From: Albimonas sp963977235
GTDB taxonomy: Bacteria > Pseudomonadota > Alphaproteobacteria > Rhodobacterales > Rhodobacteraceae
NCBI RefSeq assembly: GCF_963977235.1
Contig: NZ_CAXBOD010000004.1
Location: forward strand, 62,001-126,000
Reading direction: 5' to 3'
Length of the DNA stretch: 64,000 nt
In this document: piece by piece, positions 36,436-44,309 of the stretch
How positions within the stretch are numbered: the stretch's first letter is position 1
How the letters are laid out: every line of letters starts with the position of its first letter
Position numbers and translations under genes: made by a program
The notes under the pieces: generated by a model
Databases searched by the model: none
Seen by the model: the letters and a program-made list of their open reading frames with translations, nothing else
What the model was told of the DNA's origin: nothing

Positions 36436-36469
36436 GGGCGGACGCAGGCCCCTCGCCCTGCGTCCGCCC
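36436..36469 (+). terminator. Strong hairpin between binding-protein and permease genes
   Basis: Perfect 13-bp stem, GGGCGGACGCAGG (36436-36448) and CCTGCGTCCGCCC (36457-36469), loop of eight, no T-tract. Such hairpins often protect the 3' end of abundant binding-protein mRNA and lower permease expression (known pattern), so it is likely a partial terminator or stabiliser rather than an operon end. Confidence 0.6.
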
Positions 36470-36509
36470 CACCTGACGCCCCCGAAGGCGAACCGATGAA
36501 GGACCCCCG

Positions 36510-37457
36510 ATGACCGACACGGCCCTGGGTCGCGTGGCCGAGGCGACCCCGCCCGGCGCGGCCCGCCGGATCCGCGGCCTCTCGGACCGGGCGATCGCCT
36601 GGATCTTCGTGGCCCCGACGATCTTCCTGCTGCTGGCGGTGAACATCTTCCCGCTGATCTGGACGATCCGGCTGAGCTTCACCAATTTCCGCGCCAACCG
36701 CCCCAACGCCGAGGTCGAGAACGTCGGCCTGCGCAATTACGAGCGCATCCTGACCGACTCCGACGTCTGGGCGACGATGCAGGCGACGGCGCATTTCCTG
36801 TTCTGGACGCTGTTTTTCCAGGTGCTGCTGGGCTTTGCGCTGGCCTGGCTGATCAACCGCAAGTTCCGCCACTCGGACCTGTGGACGACGATCATCGTGC
36901 TGCCGATGATGCTCTCGCCGGCGGTGGTGGGGAACTTCTGGACCTTCCTCTATCAACCCCAGATCGGCCTGTTCAATTATGCCATCGAGTTCCTGACCGG
37001 GGCGCCGGCCACCAGTTTTTCCATGATCGGCGAGGTCTCGCTCGCCCCCTGGGCAATCGTGATCGTCGACACCTGGATGTGGACGCCCTTCGTGATGCTG
37101 ATCTGTCTCGCGGGGCTGAGGTCCATCCCGGAAAGCATCTACGAGGCCGCCGAGTGCGACCGCGCCTCCCCCTGGCGGCAGTTCTGGACGATCACCGTGC
37201 CGATGGTGCTGCCGTTCCTGATGCTGGCCGTGCTGTTCCGGGGCATCGAGAACTTCAAGATGTTCGACCTGGTGGTGCAGCTGACCGGCGGGGGCCCCGG
37301 CAACACCACCACGCTGACCTCGATCGACCTCAAGCGCGAGGCCTTCGAGAAGTGGCGCACGGGCTATTCCTCGGCCTACGCGATCGTCCTGTTCGTCACG
37401 GTGTTCGGGCTGGCCTCGATCTACGTGAAGGCGCTGAACAAGGTGAAGGAGCGATGA
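36510..37457 (+). CDS. Sugar/polyol ABC importer permease 1 (MalF/UgpA-like)
   Basis: Inner-membrane permease of 315 residues with six hydrophobic segments, the first at about 28-50 (AIAWIFVAPTIFLLLAVNIF). The ATPase-contact EAA loop is YEAAECDRASPWRQFWTITV (about 210-229). TGGGPGNTT in the last periplasmic loop is typical of sugar permeases. Stop overlaps the next start (ATGA), so both permeases are translationally coupled. Confidence 0.92.
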   Translation: MTDTALGRVAEATPPGAARRIRGLSDRAIAWIFVAPTIFLLLAVNIFPLIWTIRLSFTNFRANRPNAEVENVGLRNYERILTDSDVWATMQATAHFLFWTLFFQVLLGFALAWLINRKFRHSDLWTTIIVLPMMLSPAVVGNFWTFLYQPQIGLFNYAIEFLTGAPATSFSMIGEVSLAPWAIVIVDTWMWTPFVMLICLAGLRSIPESIYEAAECDRASPWRQFWTITVPMVLPFLMLAVLFRGIENFKMFDLVVQLTGGGPGNTTTLTSIDLKREAFEKWRTGYSSAYAIVLFVTVFGLASIYVKALNKVKER

Positions 37458-38389
37458 GTTTTTCCATTACCGATCCCTCGCCGCGGCAGAAGGCCGTCGC
37501 CGGAACGCTGGTGATCCTCTACGCGCTGGTCACGATGCTGCCGCTGATCTGGATCGTGTCGACGGGGTTCAAGACCTCGTCCGACGCCATCGCCTACCCG
37601 CCCAAGATCGCCTTCGAGCCGTCGCTGGAGGGCTATGTGAACCTGTTCACCGCCCAGACTCGGCAGACGCCGGAGTACCTGGCCGAGAACCCGCCGCAGA
37701 CCTGGTACGAGGAGATCGTGCACGACAAGGGCATGGTCATCGCGGGGCCGAGCCGGTTCGGGGAGCGGTTCCTGAACTCGGTGATCATCGGCTTCGGCTC
37801 GACGTTCCTGTCGGTGTTTCTGGGGACGCTCGCGGCCTATGCGTTCTCGCGCTACCGGATCCCGCTGAAGGACGATCTGCTGTTCTTCATCCTTTCGACC
37901 CGGATGATGCCGCCCATCGCAGTGGCGATCCCGATCTTCCTGATGTTCCGCTCGCTGGGCCTGTCGGACACGCATCTCGGCATGATCCTGCTCTACACGG
38001 CGGTGAACCTCAGCCTGTCGGTGTGGCTGCTGAAGGGCTTCATCGACGAGATCCCGCGGGAGTATGAGGAGGCCGCGCTGATCGACGGCTACACCCGCTT
38101 TCAGGCGTTCCGGAAGGTGGTGCTGCCGCAGGCGGCGACCGGCATCGCGGCGACGGCGATCTTCTGCCTGATCTTCAGTTGGAACGAATACGCCTTCGCG
38201 GTGCTGCTGACCTCGGGCACCGCGCAGACCGCCCCGCCCTTCATCCCCACGATCATCGGCGTGGGCGGCCAGGACTGGCCCGCGGTGGCCGCCGGCGCGA
38301 CCCTGTTCCTGCTGCCGGTCATGGTCTTCACCATCCTGCTGCGCAAGCACCTGCTGCGCGGCATCACCTTCGGAGCGGTGCGCAAATGA
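37454..38389 (+). CDS. Sugar/polyol ABC importer permease 2 (MalG/UgpE-like)
   Basis: 311-residue inner-membrane permease. First helix about 15-35, then an unusually long periplasmic loop (about 40-100, containing QTRQTPEYLAENPPQTWYEE) before the helix NSVIIGFGSTFLSVFLGTLA. The EAA loop is YEEAALIDGYTRFQAFRKVV. Such an extended first loop is seen in permeases of polyol-type importers (recollection, not checked). It is coupled to both neighbours by four-base overlaps. Confidence 0.92.
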   Translation: MSFSITDPSPRQKAVAGTLVILYALVTMLPLIWIVSTGFKTSSDAIAYPPKIAFEPSLEGYVNLFTAQTRQTPEYLAENPPQTWYEEIVHDKGMVIAGPSRFGERFLNSVIIGFGSTFLSVFLGTLAAYAFSRYRIPLKDDLLFFILSTRMMPPIAVAIPIFLMFRSLGLSDTHLGMILLYTAVNLSLSVWLLKGFIDEIPREYEEAALIDGYTRFQAFRKVVLPQAATGIAATAIFCLIFSWNEYAFAVLLTSGTAQTAPPFIPTIIGVGGQDWPAVAAGATLFLLPVMVFTILLRKHLLRGITFGAVRK

Positions 38390-38580
38390 CCGGGTTTCTC
38401 AAAGGCCTCGCCCGCCTGCGCCGCGGCCCGTGGGAGATGGTCGCCTCCATCGCCATCGGGCTGGGCGTGTTCATGCTGATGCAGCCGTTCTGGCTGGCGG
38501 CCTTCACCTGGTCGTTCCTGGTGCTGCTGACCGGCACGGTCCTGTTCATCGTCGTCAGCCATTTTCCGGAGGACCGCTGA
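38386..38580 (+). CDS. Small two-helix membrane protein of the ABC importer operon
   Basis: 64 residues: a basic N-terminus (GFLKGLARLRRGPWEM) and two hydrophobic helices, about 18-36 and 38-58, ending HFPEDR. Start overlaps the permease stop and its own stop overlaps the ATPase start, so it is made with the transporter. Its place between permease and ATPase genes matches the small DUF2160-type membrane protein of GlpSTPQV glycerol importers, though I cannot confirm homology by eye. Role unknown. Confidence 0.78.
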   Translation: MTGFLKGLARLRRGPWEMVASIAIGLGVFMLMQPFWLAAFTWSFLVLLTGTVLFIVVSHFPEDR

Positions 38581-39674
38581 TGGCCGAGATCGTGATCCGC
38601 AACGTGCGCAAGGAGTTCGGCGAATTCACCGCCGTGCAGTCCTCCTCCTTCAAGGTCGAGGACGGCGAGTTCTTCATGCTGCTCGGCCCCTCGGGCTGCG
38701 GCAAGACCACCACGCTGCGCATGATCGCGGGGCTGGAGCTGCCGACCTCGGGCGAGATCCTGATCGGGGGGGAGGACGTGGCCCGCAAGCCCGCCTCGCA
38801 GCGCGACATCGCCTTCGTGTTCCAGATGTTCGCCCTCTACCCGCATCTGAACGTGCGCAAGAACATCGCCTATCCGCTGGTCTCGCAGGGGATGGGGCGG
38901 GCGCAGGTGCGCGAGAAGGTGGAGGAGGCCGCGCGGATCCTGGGGATCGAGGACATTCTCGACCGCCCCGTCGGCGGCCTCTCGGGCGGGGACCGTCAGC
39001 GGGTGGCGCTGGGGCGGGCCATCGTGCGCGACCCCGCCTGCTTCCTGATGGACGAGCCGCTGGGCGCGCTCGACGCCGAGTTCCGCGAGCGCATGGCCGA
39101 GGAGCTGCGCGCCCTGCACGACCGCATGGGCGCCACCACGATCTACGTCACCCACGACCAGCTCGAGGCGATGCAGATGGGCGACAAGATCGTGGTGATG
39201 AATCACGGCGTGATCGAACAGTTCGGCGTCCCCCAGGACATCTACGACAAGCCGGCGAGCCTTTTCGTGGCCGAGTTCATCGGCTCACCCCCGATGAATT
39301 TCCTGCGCTTCCACGGCGCCCTGGCCCCTGGCGCGACCGAGGCCCTGCTGGGCCACGTCCCCGCCGGCCTGCCCGCCCTGCGCGAGGCGTTCGAGGGCGA
39401 TCTGGTCTACGGCGTGCGCCCCGAGCATGTGCGCCTGTCGGACGCCGCCCCCTACCGCGGCGAGGTGCTGGCGACCGAGTATCTGGGCACCACGCAGGTG
39501 GTGACGCTCGCCACCCCCAACGGCGAGATCAAGGCCCGCATTCCCGCCGACCAGCCCGCCCGGACGGGCGAAACCGTGGGCCTCGACTTCGACGGGCGCA
39601 CCACCACGCTGTTCGACGCGCAATCGGGCCGCGCCCTGCGTTCGGCGCTCAACGAGGGGGTCCTGCATGGCTGA
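38580..39674 (+). CDS. ABC importer ATP-binding protein 1 (UgpC/MalK-like)
   Basis: 364 residues. Walker A GPSGCGKTT (about 38-46), Q-loop VFQMFALYPHLNV, signature LSGGDRQRVALGRA, Walker B CFLMDEPLGALD, H-loop YVTHDQLEAM. The C-terminal TOBE-type regulatory domain (VYGVRPEHVRLSD) is complete. The signature has Asp instead of Glu or Gln after LSGG. Together with the next gene it probably forms a heterodimeric ATPase, as in GlpST. Start overlaps the preceding stop (TGATG). Confidence 0.92.
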   Translation: MAEIVIRNVRKEFGEFTAVQSSSFKVEDGEFFMLLGPSGCGKTTTLRMIAGLELPTSGEILIGGEDVARKPASQRDIAFVFQMFALYPHLNVRKNIAYPLVSQGMGRAQVREKVEEAARILGIEDILDRPVGGLSGGDRQRVALGRAIVRDPACFLMDEPLGALDAEFRERMAEELRALHDRMGATTIYVTHDQLEAMQMGDKIVVMNHGVIEQFGVPQDIYDKPASLFVAEFIGSPPMNFLRFHGALAPGATEALLGHVPAGLPALREAFEGDLVYGVRPEHVRLSDAAPYRGEVLATEYLGTTQVVTLATPNGEIKARIPADQPARTGETVGLDFDGRTTTLFDAQSGRALRSALNEGVLHG

Positions 39675-40662
39675 GATCCAACTGACCGGCGTCGGCAAGG
39701 CCTTCGGCGAGACCGCGGCGCTGGACGACGTGAGCCTGACCGTGCCGGACGGCGCCTTCGTGGTGCTGCTCGGCCCCACGGGCGCCGGCAAGACCACCAC
39801 CCTGCGCCTGATCGCGGGGCTGGAGCGGCCGGACGCGGGGGACATCCGCATCGGCGGGCGATCCGTCCTCCACGACACGCCCGCCCAGCGCGACGTGGCG
39901 ATGGTGTTCCAGCAATACTCGCTCTACCCCCACATGACGGTGCGCGAGAACCTGGCCTTCCCGCTCCGCTCCCCGATCCTGCGCACGCCCGAGGACCGGA
40001 TCGCGCGCAAGATCGGCGAAGTGGCCGAGGTGCTGCGCATCGCCCACAAGCTCGACAACAAGGCGACCGCGCTGTCGGGGGGCGAGATGCAGCGCGTCTC
40101 GATCGGGCGGGCGCTGGTGCGCGACCCGGCGGCGCATCTGATGGACGAGCCGCTGAGCTCGCTCGACGCCAAGCTGCGGGCCGAGCTGCGCATCGAGCTC
40201 AAGCGCATCCAGGCGAGCCTGGGGGCCACGATGCTCTACGTCACCCATGACCAGGTCGAGGCGATGACCATGGCGACCCACGTGGGCGTGCTGGATCATG
40301 GGCGGCTGGTGCAGTTCGGAACCCCGCGGCAGATCTACGAGGATCCGGTCAGCCTCTATGTCGCCGGGCGCCTCGGCCTGCCGCGGATCAACGCCCTGCC
40401 GGCAGGCCTGTGGGCCGGCGCGCCCGCCGGCGCCGCCACCATCGGCCTGCGACCCGAGCATGTGGCCCACGATCACGGCCCCCCCGCGCAGGTGGTGCGG
40501 GTGGAGCGGCTGGGCGACCAGACCCGCCTGCATCTTGCGCTCGAGGGGCACGCGCTGGTCACGCTCGCCGATCCCCACACCGCGCTCGCGCCCGGCGACG
40601 CCGTGCCGGTCGCGCCGCGCAATCCGCTGTATTTCGACGCCGCCGGCGCGCGCATCGCCTGA
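39667..40662 (+). CDS. ABC importer ATP-binding protein 2
   Basis: 331 residues, second ATPase of the importer. Walker A GPTGAGKTT, Q-loop VFQQYSLYPHMTV, signature LSGGEMQRVSIGRA, Walker B HLMDEPLSSLD, H-loop YVTHDQVEAM; a shortened TOBE region (TIGLRPEHVAHD) follows. The start lies inside the end of the first ATPase gene (eight-base overlap). Two different ATPase genes in one importer operon is the GlpS/GlpT arrangement; most sugar importers use a single MalK-type gene. Confidence 0.92.
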   Translation: MAEIQLTGVGKAFGETAALDDVSLTVPDGAFVVLLGPTGAGKTTTLRLIAGLERPDAGDIRIGGRSVLHDTPAQRDVAMVFQQYSLYPHMTVRENLAFPLRSPILRTPEDRIARKIGEVAEVLRIAHKLDNKATALSGGEMQRVSIGRALVRDPAAHLMDEPLSSLDAKLRAELRIELKRIQASLGATMLYVTHDQVEAMTMATHVGVLDHGRLVQFGTPRQIYEDPVSLYVAGRLGLPRINALPAGLWAGAPAGAATIGLRPEHVAHDHGPPAQVVRVERLGDQTRLHLALEGHALVTLADPHTALAPGDAVPVAPRNPLYFDAAGARIA

Positions 40663-40675
40663 AGGGAGAGGCCCC

Positions 40676-42307
40676 ATGCCCCAGTTCATCAACGCGAAGG
40701 ACCGCCTGGTCACGCAGGCCATCGACGGCGCCCTGCGCACCGCGGGCGGCCGGCTGGCGCGGCTCGACGGCTATCCGCACATCAAGGTGGTGGCGCGCAC
40801 CGACTGGGATCGCTCCAGGGTGGCGCTGGTCTCGGGCGGCGGCTCGGGGCACGAGCCCAGCCACGCGGGCTTCGTCGGCCAGGGGATGCTGACCGCGGCC
40901 GTGTGCGGAGAGGTCTTCGCCTCCCCCTCCGTCGACGCGGTGCTGGCCGGGATCCTGGCGGTCACCGGCAAGCCGGGCTGCCTCTTGATCGTGAAGAACT
41001 ACACCGGCGACCGGCTGAACTTCGGGCTTGCGGCCGAGCGCGCCCGCGCCCAGGGGCTCAAGGTCGGCATGGTGATCGTGGACGACGACGTGGCCCTGCC
41101 CGACCTGCCCCAGGCCCGCGGCGTCGCCGGCACGCTTTTCGTGCACAAGATCGCCGGCGCGCTCGCCGAGCAGGGCGCCGACCTCGAGACCGTGCAGGCC
41201 GCGGCCGAGCGGGTGATCGGGGGGGTCGTCTCGATCGGCATGTCGCTCGACACCTGCACCATCCCGGGCTCCCCGAAGGAGACCCGGATCCCCCCCGGCA
41301 AGGCCGAGCTGGGCCTGGGCATCCACGGCGAGGCGGGGATCGAGCAGGTCGACGTCGCCTCGGCCCGCGACGCGATGGAGCAGGTGGTCGAGCGTCTCGC
41401 CCCCCATATCGGCCCCGGTCCGCAGGTGGCGCTGCTCAACAACCTCGGCGGCGCGACGCCGCTCGAGATGGGGGTGCTGGCCGAGGAGCTGGTCCGCTCC
41501 CGCCTCGGGCCGCAGGTGCGCTGGATGGTGGGGCCGGCGCCGCTGATGACCTCGCTCGACATGCAGGGGTTTTCGGTCTCGCTGCTGCCCGCCACGCGGG
41601 AGGACGAGGCCGCCCTGCAGGCCCCCGCCGCCCCCTGGGCCTGGCCCGGCTGCCGCGCGGTGGGCGAGGTCGAGGTGCTGGACCTGCCCGACGGGCTGGC
41701 CCCGATCCAGCCGATCCCCTCGGCCAACCCCGCCGTGCGCGCGCTGCTCGAGCGGTGCTGCGCGATCCTGGTGGAGGCGGAGGCGGATCTGAACGCGCTC
41801 GACGCCAAGTCGGGGGACGGGGACACCGGCTCGACGCTGGCCACCGCCGCGCGGGCGCTGGCGGGGGCGATGGACCGGCTGCCGCTGGCCGACCAGACCC
41901 AGCTCTATCGCGCCATCGGGCTGGAGCTGAGCCAGACCATGGGCGGCTCCTCGGGGGTGCTGCTGGCGATCTTCTTTGCGGCGGCCGGCGACGGCTCGGC
42001 CGCGGGCAAGGACATGGTGGGCGCCCTGCGCGCGGGGCTCGAGCGGGTGCAGCAGGTCGGCGGCGCCCGACCCGGCGACCGAACCCTGGTCGACGCCATG
42101 CTCCCCGCGCTCGAGGCCCTGCCCCGCGGCCTGCCCGCGGCCGCGCAGGCGGCGCGCGAGGGGGCCGACGCCACCGCCGCCATCACCCACGCCCGCGCGG
42201 GGCGGGCGAGCTACCTCTCGGCCGAGAGCCTCGCAGGCCACAACGACCCCGGCGCCGAGGCCGTGGCCCGCCTGTTCGAGCGGCTGCAGGCGACGGCGAA
42301 AGCCTGA
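40676..42307 (+). CDS. Dihydroxyacetone kinase family protein (DhaK-DhaL fusion, ATP-dependent)
   Basis: 543 residues. The N-terminal DhaK domain (about 1-330) has SGGGSGHEPSHAGFVGQGM and the substrate-binding His H217 in LGIHGEAGIEQ, which forms a hemiaminal with the ketose carbonyl in known kinases. The C-terminal DhaL domain (from about 350) has the ADP/Mg loop LDAKSGDGDTGST and SQTMGGSSGVLL. The one-chain form uses ATP, not the PTS. Phosphorylates dihydroxyacetone or a related ketose such as erythrulose. Last gene of the importer operon, so it likely acts on the imported compound after oxidation (inference); no polyol dehydrogenase is visible in the operon. Confidence 0.92.
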   Translation: MPQFINAKDRLVTQAIDGALRTAGGRLARLDGYPHIKVVARTDWDRSRVALVSGGGSGHEPSHAGFVGQGMLTAAVCGEVFASPSVDAVLAGILAVTGKPGCLLIVKNYTGDRLNFGLAAERARAQGLKVGMVIVDDDVALPDLPQARGVAGTLFVHKIAGALAEQGADLETVQAAAERVIGGVVSIGMSLDTCTIPGSPKETRIPPGKAELGLGIHGEAGIEQVDVASARDAMEQVVERLAPHIGPGPQVALLNNLGGATPLEMGVLAEELVRSRLGPQVRWMVGPAPLMTSLDMQGFSVSLLPATREDEAALQAPAAPWAWPGCRAVGEVEVLDLPDGLAPIQPIPSANPAVRALLERCCAILVEAEADLNALDAKSGDGDTGSTLATAARALAGAMDRLPLADQTQLYRAIGLELSQTMGGSSGVLLAIFFAAAGDGSAAGKDMVGALRAGLERVQQVGGARPGDRTLVDAMLPALEALPRGLPAAAQAAREGADATAAITHARAGRASYLSAESLAGHNDPGAEAVARLFERLQATAKA

Positions 42308-42316
42308 TCCCGCGAA

Positions 42317-42352
42317 CCCGTGGGGGTTGTGCGCCGCAGCACCCCCCACGGG
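42317..42352 (+). terminator. Hairpin after the dihydroxyacetone kinase gene
   Basis: CCCGTGGGGG (42317-42326) pairs with CCCCCACGGG (42343-42352), with a smaller GTGC/GCAC pairing inside. T-rich sequence appears only about 20 bases later. Probable end of the importer operon. Confidence 0.6.
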
Positions 42353-42365
42353 CCACCGATTCGGG

Positions 42366-42413
42366 CAATGTATTGATTTTGTCTTAATTTTTGCCGTTGA
42401 TTTTGTCGCGACA
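42366..42413 (+). promoter_or_regulatory. AT-rich island with an 11-base direct repeat before sulfatase 1
   Basis: TTGATTTTGTC occurs at 42373-42383 and again at 42397-42407, 24 bases apart, in a stretch far richer in A/T than the surroundings. The second copy runs into the palindrome TGTCGCGACA (42404-42413). This is the only promoter-like sequence in the 219-base gap before sulfatase 1; I cannot place -35 and -10 with certainty. The repeat pair could bind an activator. Confidence 0.5.
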
Positions 42414-42526
42414 TCGGGCGCAAGCTTCCGCTGCGGAGCCCGTCGTCGCCGGTCTCCGCGCTCCGAGACGCGCGAGTCCCACGGCGCGCGTCGCACGCGA
42501 CCGGTCCGGACCGAGGAATCCCGCCC

Positions 42527-44116
42527 ATGCGCCTGTTGTTGCGAAACCTGAGCCGGGCGGCGGTCGCCACGGCCGCCTTGCTCGCCGTCGCCGGCGCGGC
42601 CTCGGCCCAGGAGGCGGCGAAACCCAACATCCTGGTGATCTGGGGCGACGACATCGGGCAGTCGAACATCTCGGCCTACACCCGCGGCGTGATGGGCTAC
42701 ACCACGCCCAACATCGACCGCATCGCCGCCGAGGGCATGATCTTCACCGACTACTACGGCGAGCAGTCCTGCACCGCCGGCCGGTCCTCGTTCATCATGG
42801 GCCAGTCGGTGTTCCGCACGGGCCTCTCGAAGGTCGGCCTGCCCGGCTCGGACCTCGGGATGCGGGTCGAGGATCCGACCATCGCCGGCCTCCTGAAGGC
42901 CCAGGGCTACGACACCGGCCAGTTCGGCAAGAACCACCTCGGCGACAAGGACGAGATGCTGCCGACCAACCACGGCTTCGACGAGTTCCTCGGCAACCTC
43001 TATCACCTCAACGCCGAGGAGGAGCCCGAGAACGAGGACTATCCCGGCGACATGGTGCTCAAGGACGGGCGCACCTTCCGCGAGGCCTACGGCCCGCGCG
43101 GGGTGATCAAGTCCTCGGCCGACGGCACGATCGAGGACACCGGCCCGCTGACCCGCAAGCGCATGGAGACGGTGGACGACGAGACCGTCGCCGCGGCGCT
43201 GGACTTCATCGAGCGCAAGACCTCCGAGGGCACGCCCTGGTTCGTGTGGTGGTCGGGCACCCGGATGCACTTCCGCACCCATGTCGCCCAGGAGATGCGC
43301 GACCGCGCCGACGAGATCGCCGGCCGCCATGTCAGCGAATACCAGGCCGGCATGATCCAGCACGACCTGCACATCGGCCAGTTCCTCGACAAGCTCGACG
43401 AGCTGGGGATCGCCGACACCACGCTGGTGTTCTATTCCACCGACAACGGGCCGCACATGAACTCGTGGCCGGATGCGGGCATGACGCCGTTCCGCTCCGA
43501 GAAGAACACCAACTGGGAAGGCGCCTGGCGCGTGCCCGCGATGGTGCGCTGGCCCGGCGAGGTCGAGGCCGGCTCGGTCAACAACCAGATCGTGCACCAC
43601 ATGGACTGGCTGCCGACCTTCCTGCATGTCGCGGGCGAGCCGGACATCAAGTCCAAGCTGATGGAAGGCGGGGTCGAGGCCATCGGGCGCGAGTACAAGG
43701 TGCATCTCGACGGCTACGACATCCTGCCGATGCTGACCGGCGAGTCGGAAACCTCGCCGCGCGACGAGATCTTCTACTTCTCGGACGACGGCGACCTGAT
43801 GGCGCTGCGCTGGAACGACTGGAAGCTGGTGTTCCTCGAGCAGCGCGCGACCGGCACGCTCAAGATCTGGGCCAACCCGTTCACCGAACTGCGCGTGCCG
43901 CTGATCTTCAACCTGCGCCAGGATCCCTACGAGCGGGCGCAGCTGACCTCCAACACCTACTACGACTGGCTGCTGGACCGCGCCTACATGCTGGTTCCCG
44001 CCCAGCAGTACGTCGGCGCCTTCCTGGAGACGTTCCAGGAGTTCCCGCCCCGCCAGAAGGCGGCGAGCTTCTCGCTCGACCAGGTGATGGAACGGATGGC
44101 GGCGCCGGCCCAGTAA
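42527..44116 (+). CDS. Secreted type I sulfatase (arylsulfatase family) 1
   Basis: 529 residues with a Sec signal peptide (about 1-28, ending ASAQE). Hydrolyses sulfate esters in the periplasm. The N-terminal metal-site Asp pair is VIWGDDIGQSN; the residue to be converted to formylglycine is C82 in the motif SCTAGRSSFIMGQ (family: C/S-x-P/A-x-R). More active-site blocks: GKNHLGD, WWSGTRMHF, and YSTDNGPHMNSWPD with Asp and Asn metal ligands. The Cys form needs formylglycine-generating activity, which is not encoded in the window. Substrate unknown. A close paralogue follows, then a HAD phosphatase and the MoxR/Bat module. Confidence 0.93.
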   Translation: MRLLLRNLSRAAVATAALLAVAGAASAQEAAKPNILVIWGDDIGQSNISAYTRGVMGYTTPNIDRIAAEGMIFTDYYGEQSCTAGRSSFIMGQSVFRTGLSKVGLPGSDLGMRVEDPTIAGLLKAQGYDTGQFGKNHLGDKDEMLPTNHGFDEFLGNLYHLNAEEEPENEDYPGDMVLKDGRTFREAYGPRGVIKSSADGTIEDTGPLTRKRMETVDDETVAAALDFIERKTSEGTPWFVWWSGTRMHFRTHVAQEMRDRADEIAGRHVSEYQAGMIQHDLHIGQFLDKLDELGIADTTLVFYSTDNGPHMNSWPDAGMTPFRSEKNTNWEGAWRVPAMVRWPGEVEAGSVNNQIVHHMDWLPTFLHVAGEPDIKSKLMEGGVEAIGREYKVHLDGYDILPMLTGESETSPRDEIFYFSDDGDLMALRWNDWKLVFLEQRATGTLKIWANPFTELRVPLIFNLRQDPYERAQLTSNTYYDWLLDRAYMLVPAQQYVGAFLETFQEFPPRQKAASFSLDQVMERMAAPAQ

Positions 44117-44309
44117 GCCCGCGCCCGGCCCTCGCCTTCCCCCGCGTCCCGGCGCGGGGGGAGGCGGTCGCGCCTGCGGCAGCCAGCCTTCGCAGATGCA
44201 GCGTCAGAATTCGCTCATCTTCATGACATTGCTAATTATTTCTCCGAATTCCGTTCAGTCATGATACGCATTTCTGTCAATGAACGAACTCGCAGGGGAG
44301 TCCCATCGC
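44117..44309 (+). promoter_or_regulatory. AT-rich region before sulfatase 2
   Basis: 193 bases; the last 100 are unusually A/T-rich (about 44205-44290) with GAATTC occurring twice 40 bases apart and TCATGA occurring twice. Probably a separate promoter for sulfatase 2, although clear -35/-10 boxes cannot be assigned. It shares no obvious site with the island before sulfatase 1. Confidence 0.4.

Noticed and set aside
42308..42526. A small gene in the gap before sulfatase 1
   Set aside because: The only frame there is an extension of antisense or out-of-frame reading with no ribosome site; the region looks regulatory (hairpin, direct repeats, palindrome).
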